Source: UBA3478 sp965662045
Lineage (GTDB): Bacteria; Bacteroidota; Bacteroidia; Flavobacteriales; Flavobacteriaceae
Reading direction: 5' to 3'
DNA: 45,118 nt
Assembly: GCA_965662045.1 (NCBI GenBank)
Contig: CBFIGE010000016.1
Coordinates: 1-45,118, forward strand
Notes under the pieces: model-generated
What the model saw: the letters and a program-made list of their open reading frames with translations, nothing else
Database searches by the model: none
Told to the model about the DNA's origin: nothing
Shown: piece after piece, positions 8,022 through 16,595 of the stretch
Layout of the letters: every line of letters starts with the position of its first letter
How positions within the stretch are numbered: the first letter of the stretch is position 1
Program-made: the position numbers and the translations under genes

Positions 8022-9191
8022 ATGAAAACTGAAAATAGACCCCTCGTAGCAAAAACACTTTTTGGATTTGAGCCAATATTAGCTAAAGAATTAAGACAAC
8101 TTGGAGCTATCGATGTCAAAGAAGGTAATCGAGTGGTGACCTTTATGGGTGACTTAGGATTTGTGTATAAGGCAAATCTATGTTTGCGAACAGCTTTGAA
8201 TATATTAGTCCCTATCAAAAAAACGAATATTTCAAATCAAGAGGATCTTTATCGATCTATGCAAGAAATAGATTGGCCAAGTATTTTTGGTGTTGAGCAA
8301 ACCTTTGCTATCCAAGCAACTGTTTTCGGCTCTCTTTTTGAACATTCACTTTTCGTGGCCCAAAAGGCAAAGGATGCGATTGTTGATCAATTCAGACTTC
8401 GGTTTAAAAAACGTCCTGATGTGAATACAACAGATCCAGACATTCGTATTCAACTGCATCTTGTTGATGATTTTCTTCAAATCTCAATGGATAGTTCAGG
8501 AAGATCTCTGCATTTAAGAGGCTATAAACAAAGCACAAATATCGCACCCATTAATGAAGTTTTGGCCGCCGGATTACTTCTCCATTCGCATTGGAACGGT
8601 TTACACGAATTTTTAGATCCAATGTGCGGCAGTGGAACACTAGCTATTGAGGCGGCAATGATTGCTTGTCGCATTCCTGCTAATATCAATAGAAGACGCT
8701 TTGCTTTTCAAAATTGGAATAATTATGATGAAGATTTATTTAAAACCATTGTTAATTCTTCTCTCACTAAGACCATTGAACACAACAGGCCCATCTATGC
8801 TATGGATAAGGCACCTTCTGCAGTAAGAAAAACACAAGAAAACGTTGATGCAGCGAATTTAGGGGATTATATTCATGTTTCACGCGCTGATTTTTTTCGA
8901 AGCCCTCGACCAACCGAAAACCGATTACACCTGGTATTTAATCCACCATATGGTGAACGTTTACCTATTGATTATGACATTTTTTACGGAAAAATAGGAG
9001 ACACACTCAAAAATGAATACTCAGGCTGCGACGCCTGGTTTATAAGTTCAAATCTAGAGGCAATCAAACATGTGGGGCTCAGAACCTCTAGGAAAATTAA
9101 ATTATTTAATGGTTCTTTAGAATCGAGATTAGTCTGTTACCAAATGTATCAAGGTTCTAAAAAGAAGTCTTCTCTTCGAGATTCTTCTTAG
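8022..9191 (+). CDS. THUMP-domain class I rRNA guanine-N2-methyltransferase
   Basis: 389 aa. The N-terminal 160 residues form the ferredoxin-like and THUMP RNA-binding region (KTLFGFEPILAKELRQLGA is the family opening). The C-terminal Rossmann methyltransferase has the SAM-binding motif DPMCGSGTLAIEAA and the catalytic motif NPPYGER, which is typical of N2-guanine methylation. It corresponds to the N-terminal half of E. coli RlmL (m2G2445 of 23S rRNA), here as a stand-alone protein as in most Bacteroidota. The exact target base is inferred. The 3' end overlaps the convergent DUF6048 gene by about 35 bases. Confidence 0.9.
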   Translation: MKTENRPLVAKTLFGFEPILAKELRQLGAIDVKEGNRVVTFMGDLGFVYKANLCLRTALNILVPIKKTNISNQEDLYRSMQEIDWPSIFGVEQTFAIQATVFGSLFEHSLFVAQKAKDAIVDQFRLRFKKRPDVNTTDPDIRIQLHLVDDFLQISMDSSGRSLHLRGYKQSTNIAPINEVLAAGLLLHSHWNGLHEFLDPMCGSGTLAIEAAMIACRIPANINRRRFAFQNWNNYDEDLFKTIVNSSLTKTIEHNRPIYAMDKAPSAVRKTQENVDAANLGDYIHVSRADFFRSPRPTENRLHLVFNPPYGERLPIDYDIFYGKIGDTLKNEYSGCDAWFISSNLEAIKHVGLRTSRKIKLFNGSLESRLVCYQMYQGSKKKSSLRDSS

Positions 9192-9915
9192 GTTTTTTAT
9201 AAAGTGGTAGAAAATAACTGATACTATAATTATAGCCCAGTCCAAAGCGACTATTATCCGTTTTTTTGTTAAAACCAGGAATCCAAAGACTGTCGAAATT
9301 ATCAGGTTGATTATAAGAGAGCAAAAAATGGATTCGTGCAGACATTCCCATATAGATGTTGGGCAACACTTCTGCTTTAAAACCTGTGACCAGTTCTATC
9401 CAACTCGCTGAAAGAGAATTGTATTCTATCTTTTCATCAGAAAACAAAACAAAAGCGTCTGGTTCGTAATATCGGTAAGAATCATATAAATACCTTTCAT
9501 ATACTTCCATTTTAAAAGTGGATAGAGCGTATCGCAATCCGAAAAAAATGAGGTTTTGTTCTCCAAACCAATTTTTGTAATTGTTGATATCGACTCCTGC
9601 TTTGAAGTAGGCACCACTAGAATTGTAACGATAGAGTGGAAGGTCAACAATTCGCTCGAAGGTGGTTTTATTTTCGCTTCCCAGTTCTGCAGCCACATAT
9701 AGTTTTTCACTCAGTCTGTAATCTCCAACTAATTCTAAACCCGTATAATCATCGTCTAAGGAGGTTCTTAACAATTTAGAAAGCTCGAGACCTGCCCGAA
9801 GTCCATATTTTTGGGATGGTTCTCGAAGAGAATCGGATCGGCCTTGTGTCCATCCGATTAAAGGAACAACACAAAGCGCTAGCATCCAAAAGGATTTAGT
9901 GAAATATGGAGACAT
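9157..9915 (-). CDS. DUF6048-like outer-membrane beta-barrel protein
   Basis: About 252 aa. The ATG at 9915 is preferred because it yields a normal signal peptide (SFWMLALCVVPLIGWTQG) and a 20-base overlap with the upstream gene; an earlier in-frame ATG at 9999 would run deep into that gene. The mature part is made of alternating strands rich in aromatic residues (GLRAGLELSKLLR, LYVAAELGSE, ISYFLPLYKKPKK), as in small outer-membrane barrels. From memory it matches the DUF6048 family that follows DUF6452 and rlmD in flavobacteria. Its function is unknown. Confidence 0.75.
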   Translation of the reverse strand: MSPYFTKSFWMLALCVVPLIGWTQGRSDSLREPSQKYGLRAGLELSKLLRTSLDDDYTGLELVGDYRLSEKLYVAAELGSENKTTFERIVDLPLYRYNSSGAYFKAGVDINNYKNWFGEQNLIFFGLRYALSTFKMEVYERYLYDSYRYYEPDAFVLFSDEKIEYNSLSASWIELVTGFKAEVLPNIYMGMSARIHFLLSYNQPDNFDSLWIPGFNKKTDNSRFGLGYNYSISYFLPLYKKPKKNLEEKTSF

Positions 9916-10405
9916 GAATTTCGTCACTATTATCAATTCTTGTGTTGTTAATTTCAATACTACTGATCCAACTTGAAAGTCCAGTTTGTTCAATTCCAAG
10001 GTCAGCGTATTGACCTACGAAACCACAGGCTCTAGAAATATAAACGGCTTCAGGGGTATAACTAATCCGCAAATCTTCTATTTGTCCAGTTTCCAGATTG
10101 TCTTCTGTGGCAGAATTAGAGATTAAAATAAAATCTCCAATATTTTTTTTAGAGTCCAAAGGAATAAAAATATCATCCTGTGAACTGCGGTCAGTAAAAG
10201 TATTTACGGTGGAATTTTCATCTACAGAAATGACCCTTAACTTGTTCACTACCTTAGGAAGTGGCTCTTCTTCAGCAGCATCTTTATCGTAAAAAGCGAT
10301 GTGAAGTAATGCAGTATCTCCTTCTACACAGACATCGTCTTTTTCACACTGGGTCAATAGGATACAGCCCACTATAGAAAGCAAAAGTTTGATACGCTGA
10401 CTCAC
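9896..10405 (-). CDS. DUF6452-like lipoprotein
   Basis: 169 aa starting with GTG, which shares one base with the rlmD stop codon. The N-terminus is a lipoprotein signal (LLSIVGCILLTQC, Cys20). The rest is a beta-rich domain with the segment GDTALLHIAFYDKD near the front and CGFVGQYADLGIE towards the end. Position and features agree with the DUF6452 family, found between rlmD and DUF6048. The function is unknown; probably an outer-membrane-associated lipoprotein that works with the following barrel protein, since the two genes overlap. Confidence 0.75.
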   Translation of the reverse strand: MSQRIKLLLSIVGCILLTQCEKDDVCVEGDTALLHIAFYDKDAAEEEPLPKVVNKLRVISVDENSTVNTFTDRSSQDDIFIPLDSKKNIGDFILISNSATEDNLETGQIEDLRISYTPEAVYISRACGFVGQYADLGIEQTGLSSWISSIEINNTRIDNSDEIHVSIFH

Positions 10406-11811
10406 TACATTCGTTTTTCCAAAAGTACAACATTTTCAATGTGATGTGTCTGTGGAAACATATCTACGGCCTGACTTTTTACAACTTTATAATAAGGGTC
10501 TAATAAGCCTAAATCTCTGGCCTGAGTAGCTGAATTGCAACTTACATACACAACTCTAGGTGCAGAGAGTTTTATGAGTTGATGCACAACATCTGAATGC
10601 ATGCCATCTCGAGGAGGGTCTGTGATGACCACATCTGCTTTACCATGCCTATCAATGAAACCGTCATTGAATACCTTTTTCATGTCACCAGCTTCAAAAC
10701 TAACGTTTGCTACCTTATTGTGGTCGGCATTCCATTTGGCATTTAAAATCGCTTGAGGTACAGATTCCACTCCAATAACTTGTTTAGCTTGAGCCGCTAA
10801 AAAAAGAGCGATAGTGCCCGTACCCGTGTATAAGTCATAAACGACTTGTTTCCCATTTAAATCGGCAAACGATCTGATGATTTTATAGAGTTCATAGGCT
10901 TGTTTTGAATTGGTTTGATAAAAAGATTTGGCATCTATTCTAAATTCAAGTCCTTCCATTTCTTCAAAAATGAAAGTGTCACCTTTAAAACAACTAATTT
11001 CTTGATCGTATATGGTATCGTTAGCTTTAGTGTTTACGGTGTATAGTAAAGATTGGATTTGTGGAAACGCCTGAGCAATTGCCTGCATATACTGGTCAAT
11101 TTCATTTTTACTCGCTTCAAAAAATTGTACAAGTACCATCAATTGCCCCTGACTGCTATTGCGAATCATAAGTGTGCGTAAGTGTCCACTTTGATGTCTA
11201 GGGTTAAAAAAATTAAGTTCTTGACGCTCGCCTTCTTTTTTACAAAAATTTCTAATCTCATTAGCAATTTCTTCTTGTAAGTGGCATTTTTCTATTTGTA
11301 CAATTTTATCCCATTTTCCAGGAACGTGAAATCCTAGAGCATTTCTCTTAAAGGTTTCTTGGGTATTGATTTCTTCTTGAGTGAGCCATCTGGAATCTGA
11401 AAAAGAGTATTCCATTTTGTTTCGGTAGAAAAAGGTCTCTTCAGCTCCTTTGATAGGTAAGAATTGCTCAACATTAACTTTTGCGATTCGTTCAAGGTTA
11501 TCAATGACCTCTTGTTGTTTTTGGTCTAGCTGCATGGCGTAAGTCATATGTTGCCATTTACATCCTCCACAAATACCAAAATGAGCACAAACAGGGGTAA
11601 TTCTTTGAGGAGCTCTTCTATGCAGTCTGATAATCTCTGCCTCAAAATAATTTTTTCGCTTTTTGATAACGCGAAGATCAACAAGGTCTCCAGGAACACC
11701 TTCTTTGATAAAAATAACCCTGCCGTCTTCATGCTTAGCCAAGGCCTTACCTTTAGCTGCTGTTCCGGTAATAGAAATATGCTCTAAAACAATATTTTTC
11801 TTGCGCCCCAT
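10405..11811 (-). CDS. rlmD: 23S rRNA (uracil-C5)-methyltransferase, RlmD type
   Basis: 468 aa from the ATG at 11811. The N-terminal TRAM domain (about residues 5-60) binds RNA. The iron-sulphur cysteines are CAHFGICGGCKW plus the later IEKCHLQ. The Rossmann methyltransferase part has DLYTGTGTIALFLA for SAM binding. DPPRDGMHSDVV and VYVSCNSATQARDL contain the catalytic Asp and nucleophilic Cys of the TrmA/RlmD family. It methylates U1939 of 23S rRNA in E. coli. A TTG codon at 11820 could extend the ORF by three residues, but it lies inside the -7 promoter box, so the ATG is used. Confidence 0.92.
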   Translation of the reverse strand: MGRKKNIVLEHISITGTAAKGKALAKHEDGRVIFIKEGVPGDLVDLRVIKKRKNYFEAEIIRLHRRAPQRITPVCAHFGICGGCKWQHMTYAMQLDQKQQEVIDNLERIAKVNVEQFLPIKGAEETFFYRNKMEYSFSDSRWLTQEEINTQETFKRNALGFHVPGKWDKIVQIEKCHLQEEIANEIRNFCKKEGERQELNFFNPRHQSGHLRTLMIRNSSQGQLMVLVQFFEASKNEIDQYMQAIAQAFPQIQSLLYTVNTKANDTIYDQEISCFKGDTFIFEEMEGLEFRIDAKSFYQTNSKQAYELYKIIRSFADLNGKQVVYDLYTGTGTIALFLAAQAKQVIGVESVPQAILNAKWNADHNKVANVSFEAGDMKKVFNDGFIDRHGKADVVITDPPRDGMHSDVVHQLIKLSAPRVVYVSCNSATQARDLGLLDPYYKVVKSQAVDMFPQTHHIENVVLLEKRM

Positions 11812-11817
11812 GGCGTA

Positions 11818-11848
11818 CAAAGTTAACCTCTTTTATTTCTTTACTCAA
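11818..11848 (-). promoter_or_regulatory. Bacteroidota-type promoter of the rlmD operon
   Basis: Read on the minus strand, TTG at 11848-11846 is followed by exactly 20 bases and then TAACTTTG at 11825-11818. This is a full match to the -33 TTG / -7 TAnnTTTG pattern of the Bacteroidota housekeeping sigma factor. Transcription would begin at or next to the rlmD ATG at 11811, giving a leaderless or nearly leaderless mRNA. Confidence 0.65.
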
Positions 11849-11895
11849 TAACTTAATGCCTAATAATTGATGTATTTTTATCAAAATTTTACGGT

Positions 11896-13182
11896 ATGAC
11901 AACAAGGGCGAATTCTTCTGAAAAGGCGATGGCGTTAGAAGCTAAATACGGTGCGCACAATTATCATCCATTACCAGTAGTTTTAACAAAGGGTGAAGGA
12001 GTTTATGTTTATGATGTGGAAGGACGAAAGTATTTTGATTTCTTATCAGCTTATTCAGCAGTGAATCAAGGGCACTCTCACCCGCGCATTTTAAATGCGC
12101 TTATTTCCCAGTCTGAGCGTTTAACCTTGACCTCGAGGGCCTTCTATAACGATGTTCTAGGACCTTATGAAAAAATGGCTACTGAAACTTTTAATTTTGA
12201 CAAACTTCTCCCAATGAATACGGGTGCTGAAGCTGTTGAAACAGCCCTAAAAATTGCTCGAAGATGGGGTTATCAAAAAAAGGGTATCACTGAGGGAATG
12301 GCCAAAATAGTAGTATGTGAAAATAATTTTCACGGAAGAACCACAACAATTATTTCTTTTTCAACTGACCGAACTGCAAAAAATGAATTTGGTCCTTTCA
12401 CTCAAGGTTTTGAGGTTATAGCCTACGATGACTTAAAGGCATTAGAAGAACTTTTGATTAAAGATTCTAATATTGCGGGGTTTCTTGTAGAACCGATACA
12501 AGGAGAAGCTGGAGTTTATGTACCATCAGATACGTATTTGAAACAGGCCAAAGCCTTGTGCAAAAAATACAATGTGCTCTTCATTGCAGATGAAGTGCAA
12601 ACTGGCATTGCTCGTACGGGAAAGTTATTAGCCACCTGTGGAAATTGTAACTGTAGTGACAGACACTGCAGCGGCCAACCTGAGGTCAAGCCAGATATCC
12701 TTGTTTTAGGAAAAGCACTTTCGGGCGGAACCTATCCTGTATCAGCCGTATTGGCCAATAACGACATTATGGATGTGATTACTCCTGGAAGTCATGGTAG
12801 TACATTTGGCGGAAATCCCTTAGCAGCAGCAGTCGCAATGGAAGCACTTAGTGTGATTAAAGATGAAAAACTAGCCAAAAATGCCTTTGAGTTAGGTGAG
12901 CTATTTAGATCAGAATTACTGCCTCTGGTTGCGGCCAATCCTATAGTAAAAGGAATTCGTGGAAAAGGGCTGTTAAACGCTATTCTTATAAACGATACAG
13001 AAGAAAGTGATACGGCGTGGAATATATGTCTAGCCCTAAAAGAAAATGGGCTTATTGCTAAGCCCACTCACGGTAATATTATACGATTTGCTCCTCCACT
13101 TATCATTTCCAAAGAAGAGCTTCTCGAATGCACATCGATTATTCGTTCAACTATAAATGCTTTTGCAGCGATTGAAGTTTAA
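11896..13182 (+). CDS. rocD: Ornithine aminotransferase
   Basis: 428 aa, a class III PLP-dependent aminotransferase that converts ornithine and 2-oxoglutarate to glutamate semialdehyde and glutamate in arginine/proline metabolism. Motifs: FDFLSAYSAVNQGHSHP near the N-terminus, MNTGAEAVETALK for cofactor phosphate, FHGRT, ADEVQTGIARTG, and LGKALSGG with the PLP lysine Lys273. Just before that lysine is a cysteine-rich insertion at 248-258 (Cys248, 251, 253, 258) that is absent from well-known ornithine aminotransferases such as the human or Bacillus enzymes. The gene is divergent from rlmD and convergent with the next gene. Confidence 0.92.
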   Translation: MTTRANSSEKAMALEAKYGAHNYHPLPVVLTKGEGVYVYDVEGRKYFDFLSAYSAVNQGHSHPRILNALISQSERLTLTSRAFYNDVLGPYEKMATETFNFDKLLPMNTGAEAVETALKIARRWGYQKKGITEGMAKIVVCENNFHGRTTTIISFSTDRTAKNEFGPFTQGFEVIAYDDLKALEELLIKDSNIAGFLVEPIQGEAGVYVPSDTYLKQAKALCKKYNVLFIADEVQTGIARTGKLLATCGNCNCSDRHCSGQPEVKPDILVLGKALSGGTYPVSAVLANNDIMDVITPGSHGSTFGGNPLAAAVAMEALSVIKDEKLAKNAFELGELFRSELLPLVAANPIVKGIRGKGLLNAILINDTEESDTAWNICLALKENGLIAKPTHGNIIRFAPPLIISKEELLECTSIIRSTINAFAAIEV

Positions 13183-13191
13183 TGAGTCAGA

Positions 13192-14439
13192 TCATTCTAG
13201 TTGTCTCAATTTTCTTTGAATTTTTCTGATGGCTACTTCAATGGATTTCTCGGGCTCAATAATGTTAAAAGCACCCCAAAAGTCTGGGTCTGAAAAACCT
13301 TCGGCTTGATCGACTAAAATGATCGAGGTTTTGAAGCGGTTGTCTTTTTCAATTTTAGTGCTTTCAATTGGTTTGATGTCCGTTGTGGCCATTTCCGCTT
13401 TTAGGGTAAAGTTTTTATTGAAAATCTTTCTCTTATAATTGACAGCAAAACTCATGTTTACATTACTGTAATTGTAAATCCCCTTCTCTTTGTACAAGCC
13501 GTAATTGACGAAATAATTGACCTGTTTTGGCAAAACTTTTAAGTTTGAAGGTTTTTTTCTGACAAAAAGTTGAGCGGCTCTATCGGGATCAATGATATTT
13601 AAAGCGTAAGAAGCCTGAAGCAACTGCACTTTAGAAGCATTGATTTTTAGTGTTCCCTTATACATATATTCTCGATTTACTTGAATAGGTTCAAAGGCTA
13701 TAGTATAGATTAGATCCTGATCTTGATAATTTTGCTCTACCAAGGTATAGTTATAGGCATCCATTAAGTCTCCTTCAAAAATATATCTGGGGTATTTCAC
13801 TAAGTCTATAAACAGGGCATTGAATGGGCCTCCTTGCAGTTTCAATGCCACGGTATCTAAACGAGTATAGTCCGTTTGTTTTCTTGATTTTATCAATGAA
13901 ATTCGATCTAGTTGACTATTCTGGTAAGGCGCTTTGTAGATGTAATTAACCGCCTCAGCTAAAGCTGCATTTTTATTTCCTTTTTTGATAGTCTCTCTGT
14001 AAAATGTTGTCAACCTCTGTGCATCTTGAACATAAGATTCTTTGCGCTCAAGGGAAGTTTGAATAAGATTTTTAAGATCTGTTAAGCGCTCTAGTTCAAC
14101 GCCTTCTAGTTCTGTAACTTGACTGAATAACTCAATAACTCTTTCTTTGGTGTCAAATTGATCGACACTGAAAACGCGATCAGCATATCCCAAAAAAGAA
14201 ATACGTAATTGGGCATTTTTGACCGACAAAGGGACTTTAATTTCAAAAGTGCCTTCGGTGTTACTAATTGTTTTTAGTTCGGTTCCCATCAATTGAATTG
14301 ATGCAAATTCAAGAACCTGTTTACTTTCCGACGATTTTACAATACCTTTCACGGTTTTGAATTCTTGTGCAAATAAGGCGGTAGTACTCATTATTAAAAC
14401 AAGTACAATAGATTTGATTTGGGTGTTTTTAAATTTCAT
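13192..14439 (-). CDS. Exported protein with carboxypeptidase-like regulatory domain
   Basis: 415 aa with a signal peptide ending at ALFAQ (about residue 25). Residues about 28-110 are the carboxypeptidase-D regulatory-like domain common in Bacteroidota surface proteins (KGIVKSSESKQVLEFASIQLMG, NTEGTFEIKVP, ISFLGYAD). The remainder, from about residue 125, is a large beta-rich region with no motif I recognise (FYRETIKKG, INVNREY-like strands). Similar proteins are annotated as hypothetical in flavobacteria, sometimes with TonB-dependent receptors. There is no C-terminal receptor barrel here. It lies 11 bases after the cyclophilin gene, so co-transcription is likely. Confidence 0.72.
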   Translation of the reverse strand: MKFKNTQIKSIVLVLIMSTTALFAQEFKTVKGIVKSSESKQVLEFASIQLMGTELKTISNTEGTFEIKVPLSVKNAQLRISFLGYADRVFSVDQFDTKERVIELFSQVTELEGVELERLTDLKNLIQTSLERKESYVQDAQRLTTFYRETIKKGNKNAALAEAVNYIYKAPYQNSQLDRISLIKSRKQTDYTRLDTVALKLQGGPFNALFIDLVKYPRYIFEGDLMDAYNYTLVEQNYQDQDLIYTIAFEPIQVNREYMYKGTLKINASKVQLLQASYALNIIDPDRAAQLFVRKKPSNLKVLPKQVNYFVNYGLYKEKGIYNYSNVNMSFAVNYKRKIFNKNFTLKAEMATTDIKPIESTKIEKDNRFKTSIILVDQAEGFSDPDFWGAFNIIEPEKSIEVAIRKIQRKLRQLE

Positions 14440-14450
14440 TATGATCTAAA

Positions 14451-15170
14451 TTAAAATACTTCTGCTTTTAAAATGTATACATTTTGCATGGGCCAATCAC
14501 CTGCATCAACCTCAACGTTATTGATACGATCGACCACTTCCATACCATCAATTACCTTGCCAAAAGCAGTGTAATCTCCGTCTAAATGATAGGATCCTGG
14601 TTTGGTGACTACTATAAAAAATTCATAGGGCGAAGCCAGTTTATGCGGATTATCACGATCACTACTGGGCATGGATATCACTCCACGATGATGTTGATGT
14701 CCTTTTTTGGTATCAGGAGGTAATAAGTATCGACCTATTTCATTTCTTTTTTTTGCAGTTTGCTGATTGTCTGCATTACCTCCTTGAATAATAAAATTCT
14801 TAACCACTCGGTGGAACATCGTATTATCGAAATACCCCTTTTGAGCTAAAAAAATAAAATTAGCCCTGTGATAGGGTACATTCTCAAAAAGTTCAATAGT
14901 AAAGCTACCCATAGAAGTTGTGAGTTTTACTTTATTTTCGGTTAATGTTTTCTCGTAGTCGTAAAAAAAAGAAATTGCGTTTTCTTCGCTAAGTTTAAAA
15001 AGCTCCTGTTCTTTTAATTCTTCAGTTTCAGCACTTTTTTCAACGCTTTCAGTTTGTTTAGGTTGCTCAACAGTGATTTCTTTTTGATTTGAAGACTTAG
15101 TATCTTGGCAAGAAAGGGTTAGAAGAAATCCAAAAAAGTAAAACGCTAGACGAAAAAGAGGATTTTTCAT
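14451..15170 (-). CDS. Cyclophilin-type peptidyl-prolyl isomerase lipoprotein
   Basis: 239 aa. Lipobox LTLSC places the lipid on Cys21. A charged, Lys/Glu-rich linker (about residues 25-70) leads to a cyclophilin domain from about residue 80 to the end. It has the catalytic-face motif FHRVVKNFIIQGGNADN, the segment RGVISMPSSDRDNPHKLASP, and TAFGKVIDGMEVVDRI. Cyclophilins speed cis-trans isomerisation of prolyl bonds; a lipid-anchored copy would act in the periplasm on folding envelope proteins. Its start codon is interlocked with that of the NUDIX gene on the other strand. Confidence 0.9.
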   Translation of the reverse strand: MKNPLFRLAFYFFGFLLTLSCQDTKSSNQKEITVEQPKQTESVEKSAETEELKEQELFKLSEENAISFFYDYEKTLTENKVKLTTSMGSFTIELFENVPYHRANFIFLAQKGYFDNTMFHRVVKNFIIQGGNADNQQTAKKRNEIGRYLLPPDTKKGHQHHRGVISMPSSDRDNPHKLASPYEFFIVVTKPGSYHLDGDYTAFGKVIDGMEVVDRINNVEVDAGDWPMQNVYILKAEVF

Positions 15171-15828
15171 GCAATATGATTTATTTATTAAAGTTACTAA
15201 GAAAGTAAGATATATGGCATTACCGGGCGAGAAAGCTCAAGTGCTGATGTCGCCTCCTGGACGCAAGCAATTGGCGTTTCTGGCGCGCAAAAAAAAACAA
15301 AGAGCAAAACAGGCTGCTGTTTTCGCATTATTTTACCCTAGTCCCACAAATGAGACTCTCTTGCTATTAATAAAAAGAAAGCCCTATAAAGGAGTGCATT
15401 CTTCACAAATTTCTTTTCCTGGAGGTAAGTTCGCCGAAACGGATGATACTCTTTTACAGACTGCTTATCGAGAGACCTTCGAAGAAGTTGGAATACAAAA
15501 TGAGTTTATAGAAGAAGTGTTTCCTATGAGCAGTATTTATATTCCTCCCAGTAATTTTAAAGTTCAACCTTATGTAGGATTGCTCAAAGAACAACGTGCT
15601 TTTCAAACTTGCAGTCGAGAAGTGGAAAAAGTTATTTCTATTCCTTTCGAATTATTGTATAATGGGTCCATAGTAACGAGACATAGGGTGAGCACATCCT
15701 ATGGAATAGAAGTAGAAGTACCTTGTTATAAGTTTGAAAATGAAATCATATGGGGAGCAACTGCAATGATGATTTCAGAAATTTTAAGTCTTTTTAGAAA
15801 GACAACTAAAGGAGACTTTGTAATTTAG
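15169..15828 (+). CDS. NUDIX hydrolase, CoA pyrophosphatase type
   Basis: 219 aa. The NUDIX box is GGKFAETDDTLLQTAYRETF plus EEVGI, fitting the GX5EX7REUXEEXGU pattern. Ahead of it, KRKPYKGVHSSQISFPGG is characteristic of the CoA diphosphatase (NudL/YeaB) subgroup, which cuts CoA and its derivatives to phosphopantetheine and ADP. The C-terminal IIWGATAMMISEIL also belongs to this subgroup. The ATG at 15169 shares the palindrome CATG with the cyclophilin start on the other strand. A later in-frame Met (codon 17) is possible but would remove conserved N-terminal sequence. Confidence 0.87.
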   Translation: MQYDLFIKVTKKVRYMALPGEKAQVLMSPPGRKQLAFLARKKKQRAKQAAVFALFYPSPTNETLLLLIKRKPYKGVHSSQISFPGGKFAETDDTLLQTAYRETFEEVGIQNEFIEEVFPMSSIYIPPSNFKVQPYVGLLKEQRAFQTCSREVEKVISIPFELLYNGSIVTRHRVSTSYGIEVEVPCYKFENEIIWGATAMMISEILSLFRKTTKGDFVI

Positions 15829-15848
15829 CGCTGTTTAAATAAACATTT

Positions 15849-16595
15849 TTGAAGAAAAATCCTTTTGGACATTATTTAGTTTTAAAAAGAATTCTTATTT
15901 GGATGGCAGGTGCGGTAACGCATTCTAGGTATCGGAAATTCAATGAGTTAAGTATTGAAGGTTCGGAAATTTTAAGAATGCTTCCAGATAAGAAAGTGCT
16001 TTTTGTCAGTAATCATCAAACTTATTTTGCTGATGTAATTGCTATGTATCACGTATTTAATGCAGCCTTGACCGGTCGAGACGATTCCATTAAAAACGTC
16101 TTGTATCTCTATCAACCAAAACTTAATATTTATTACATCGCAGCCAAGGAGACGATGAAGAAAAGTCTGCTAACCAAATTGTTCGCATACGCAGGATCAA
16201 TTAGTGTCGAGAGAACGTGGAGAGCCTCTGGTCAAGAAGTTAATAGACAAGTAAAAATGAGTGATATTTCTAATATTGGAATAGCTGTCGATGACGGTTG
16301 GGTAATTACTTTTCCTCAAGGAACTACAAGGGCTTGGGCACCTTTGCGAAAAGGAACAGCACACATTATCAAAAAGTATAAGCCAATCGTTGTCCCTGTC
16401 GTTATTGATGGTTTTAGAAGATCCTTTGACAAGAAGGGACTGTATATCAAAAAGAAAGAGGTACTTCAGACTATGAAAGTCAAAGCACCTTTATTGTTGG
16501 ATTTCGACACTATGGATGTGGATGAAATCATGAATGAATTGGCCTTTGCCATAGAACAACATCCATCATTGATAAAAGTTAAACCACAAGATTAA
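15849..16595 (+). CDS. 1-acyl-glycerol-3-phosphate acyltransferase-like protein (PlsC family)
   Basis: 248 aa starting with TTG, since no suitable ATG exists before the conserved KNPFGHYL opening. The acyltransferase block reads FVSNHQTYFADV. The His and Asp are separated by five residues, one more than the usual HX4D, as I recall for this flavobacterial subgroup. A second block is ITFPQGTTRAWAPLRKGTAH, equivalent to the substrate-binding FPEGTR motif, then VVPVVIDGFRRSFDKKGL. The family makes phosphatidic acid in membrane phospholipid synthesis, but this subgroup's acceptor is unproven. It follows the NUDIX gene by 20 bases. Its end overlaps the convergent amidohydrolase gene by 4 bases. Confidence 0.82.
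   Translation: MKKNPFGHYLVLKRILIWMAGAVTHSRYRKFNELSIEGSEILRMLPDKKVLFVSNHQTYFADVIAMYHVFNAALTGRDDSIKNVLYLYQPKLNIYYIAAKETMKKSLLTKLFAYAGSISVERTWRASGQEVNRQVKMSDISNIGIAVDDGWVITFPQGTTRAWAPLRKGTAHIIKKYKPIVVPVVIDGFRRSFDKKGLYIKKKEVLQTMKVKAPLLLDFDTMDVDEIMNELAFAIEQHPSLIKVKPQD

Noticed and set aside
9916..9999. Longer start of the DUF6048 gene at 9999
   Set aside because: It would place 28 non-signal residues before a good signal peptide and overlap the upstream gene by over 100 bases. The ATG at 9915 explains both.
11544..11851. Several ORFs of 62-79 codons opposite or inside the 5' end of rlmD
   Set aside because: They overlap the conserved iron-sulphur and TRAM region of RlmD in other frames and show no family features; shadows of the real gene.
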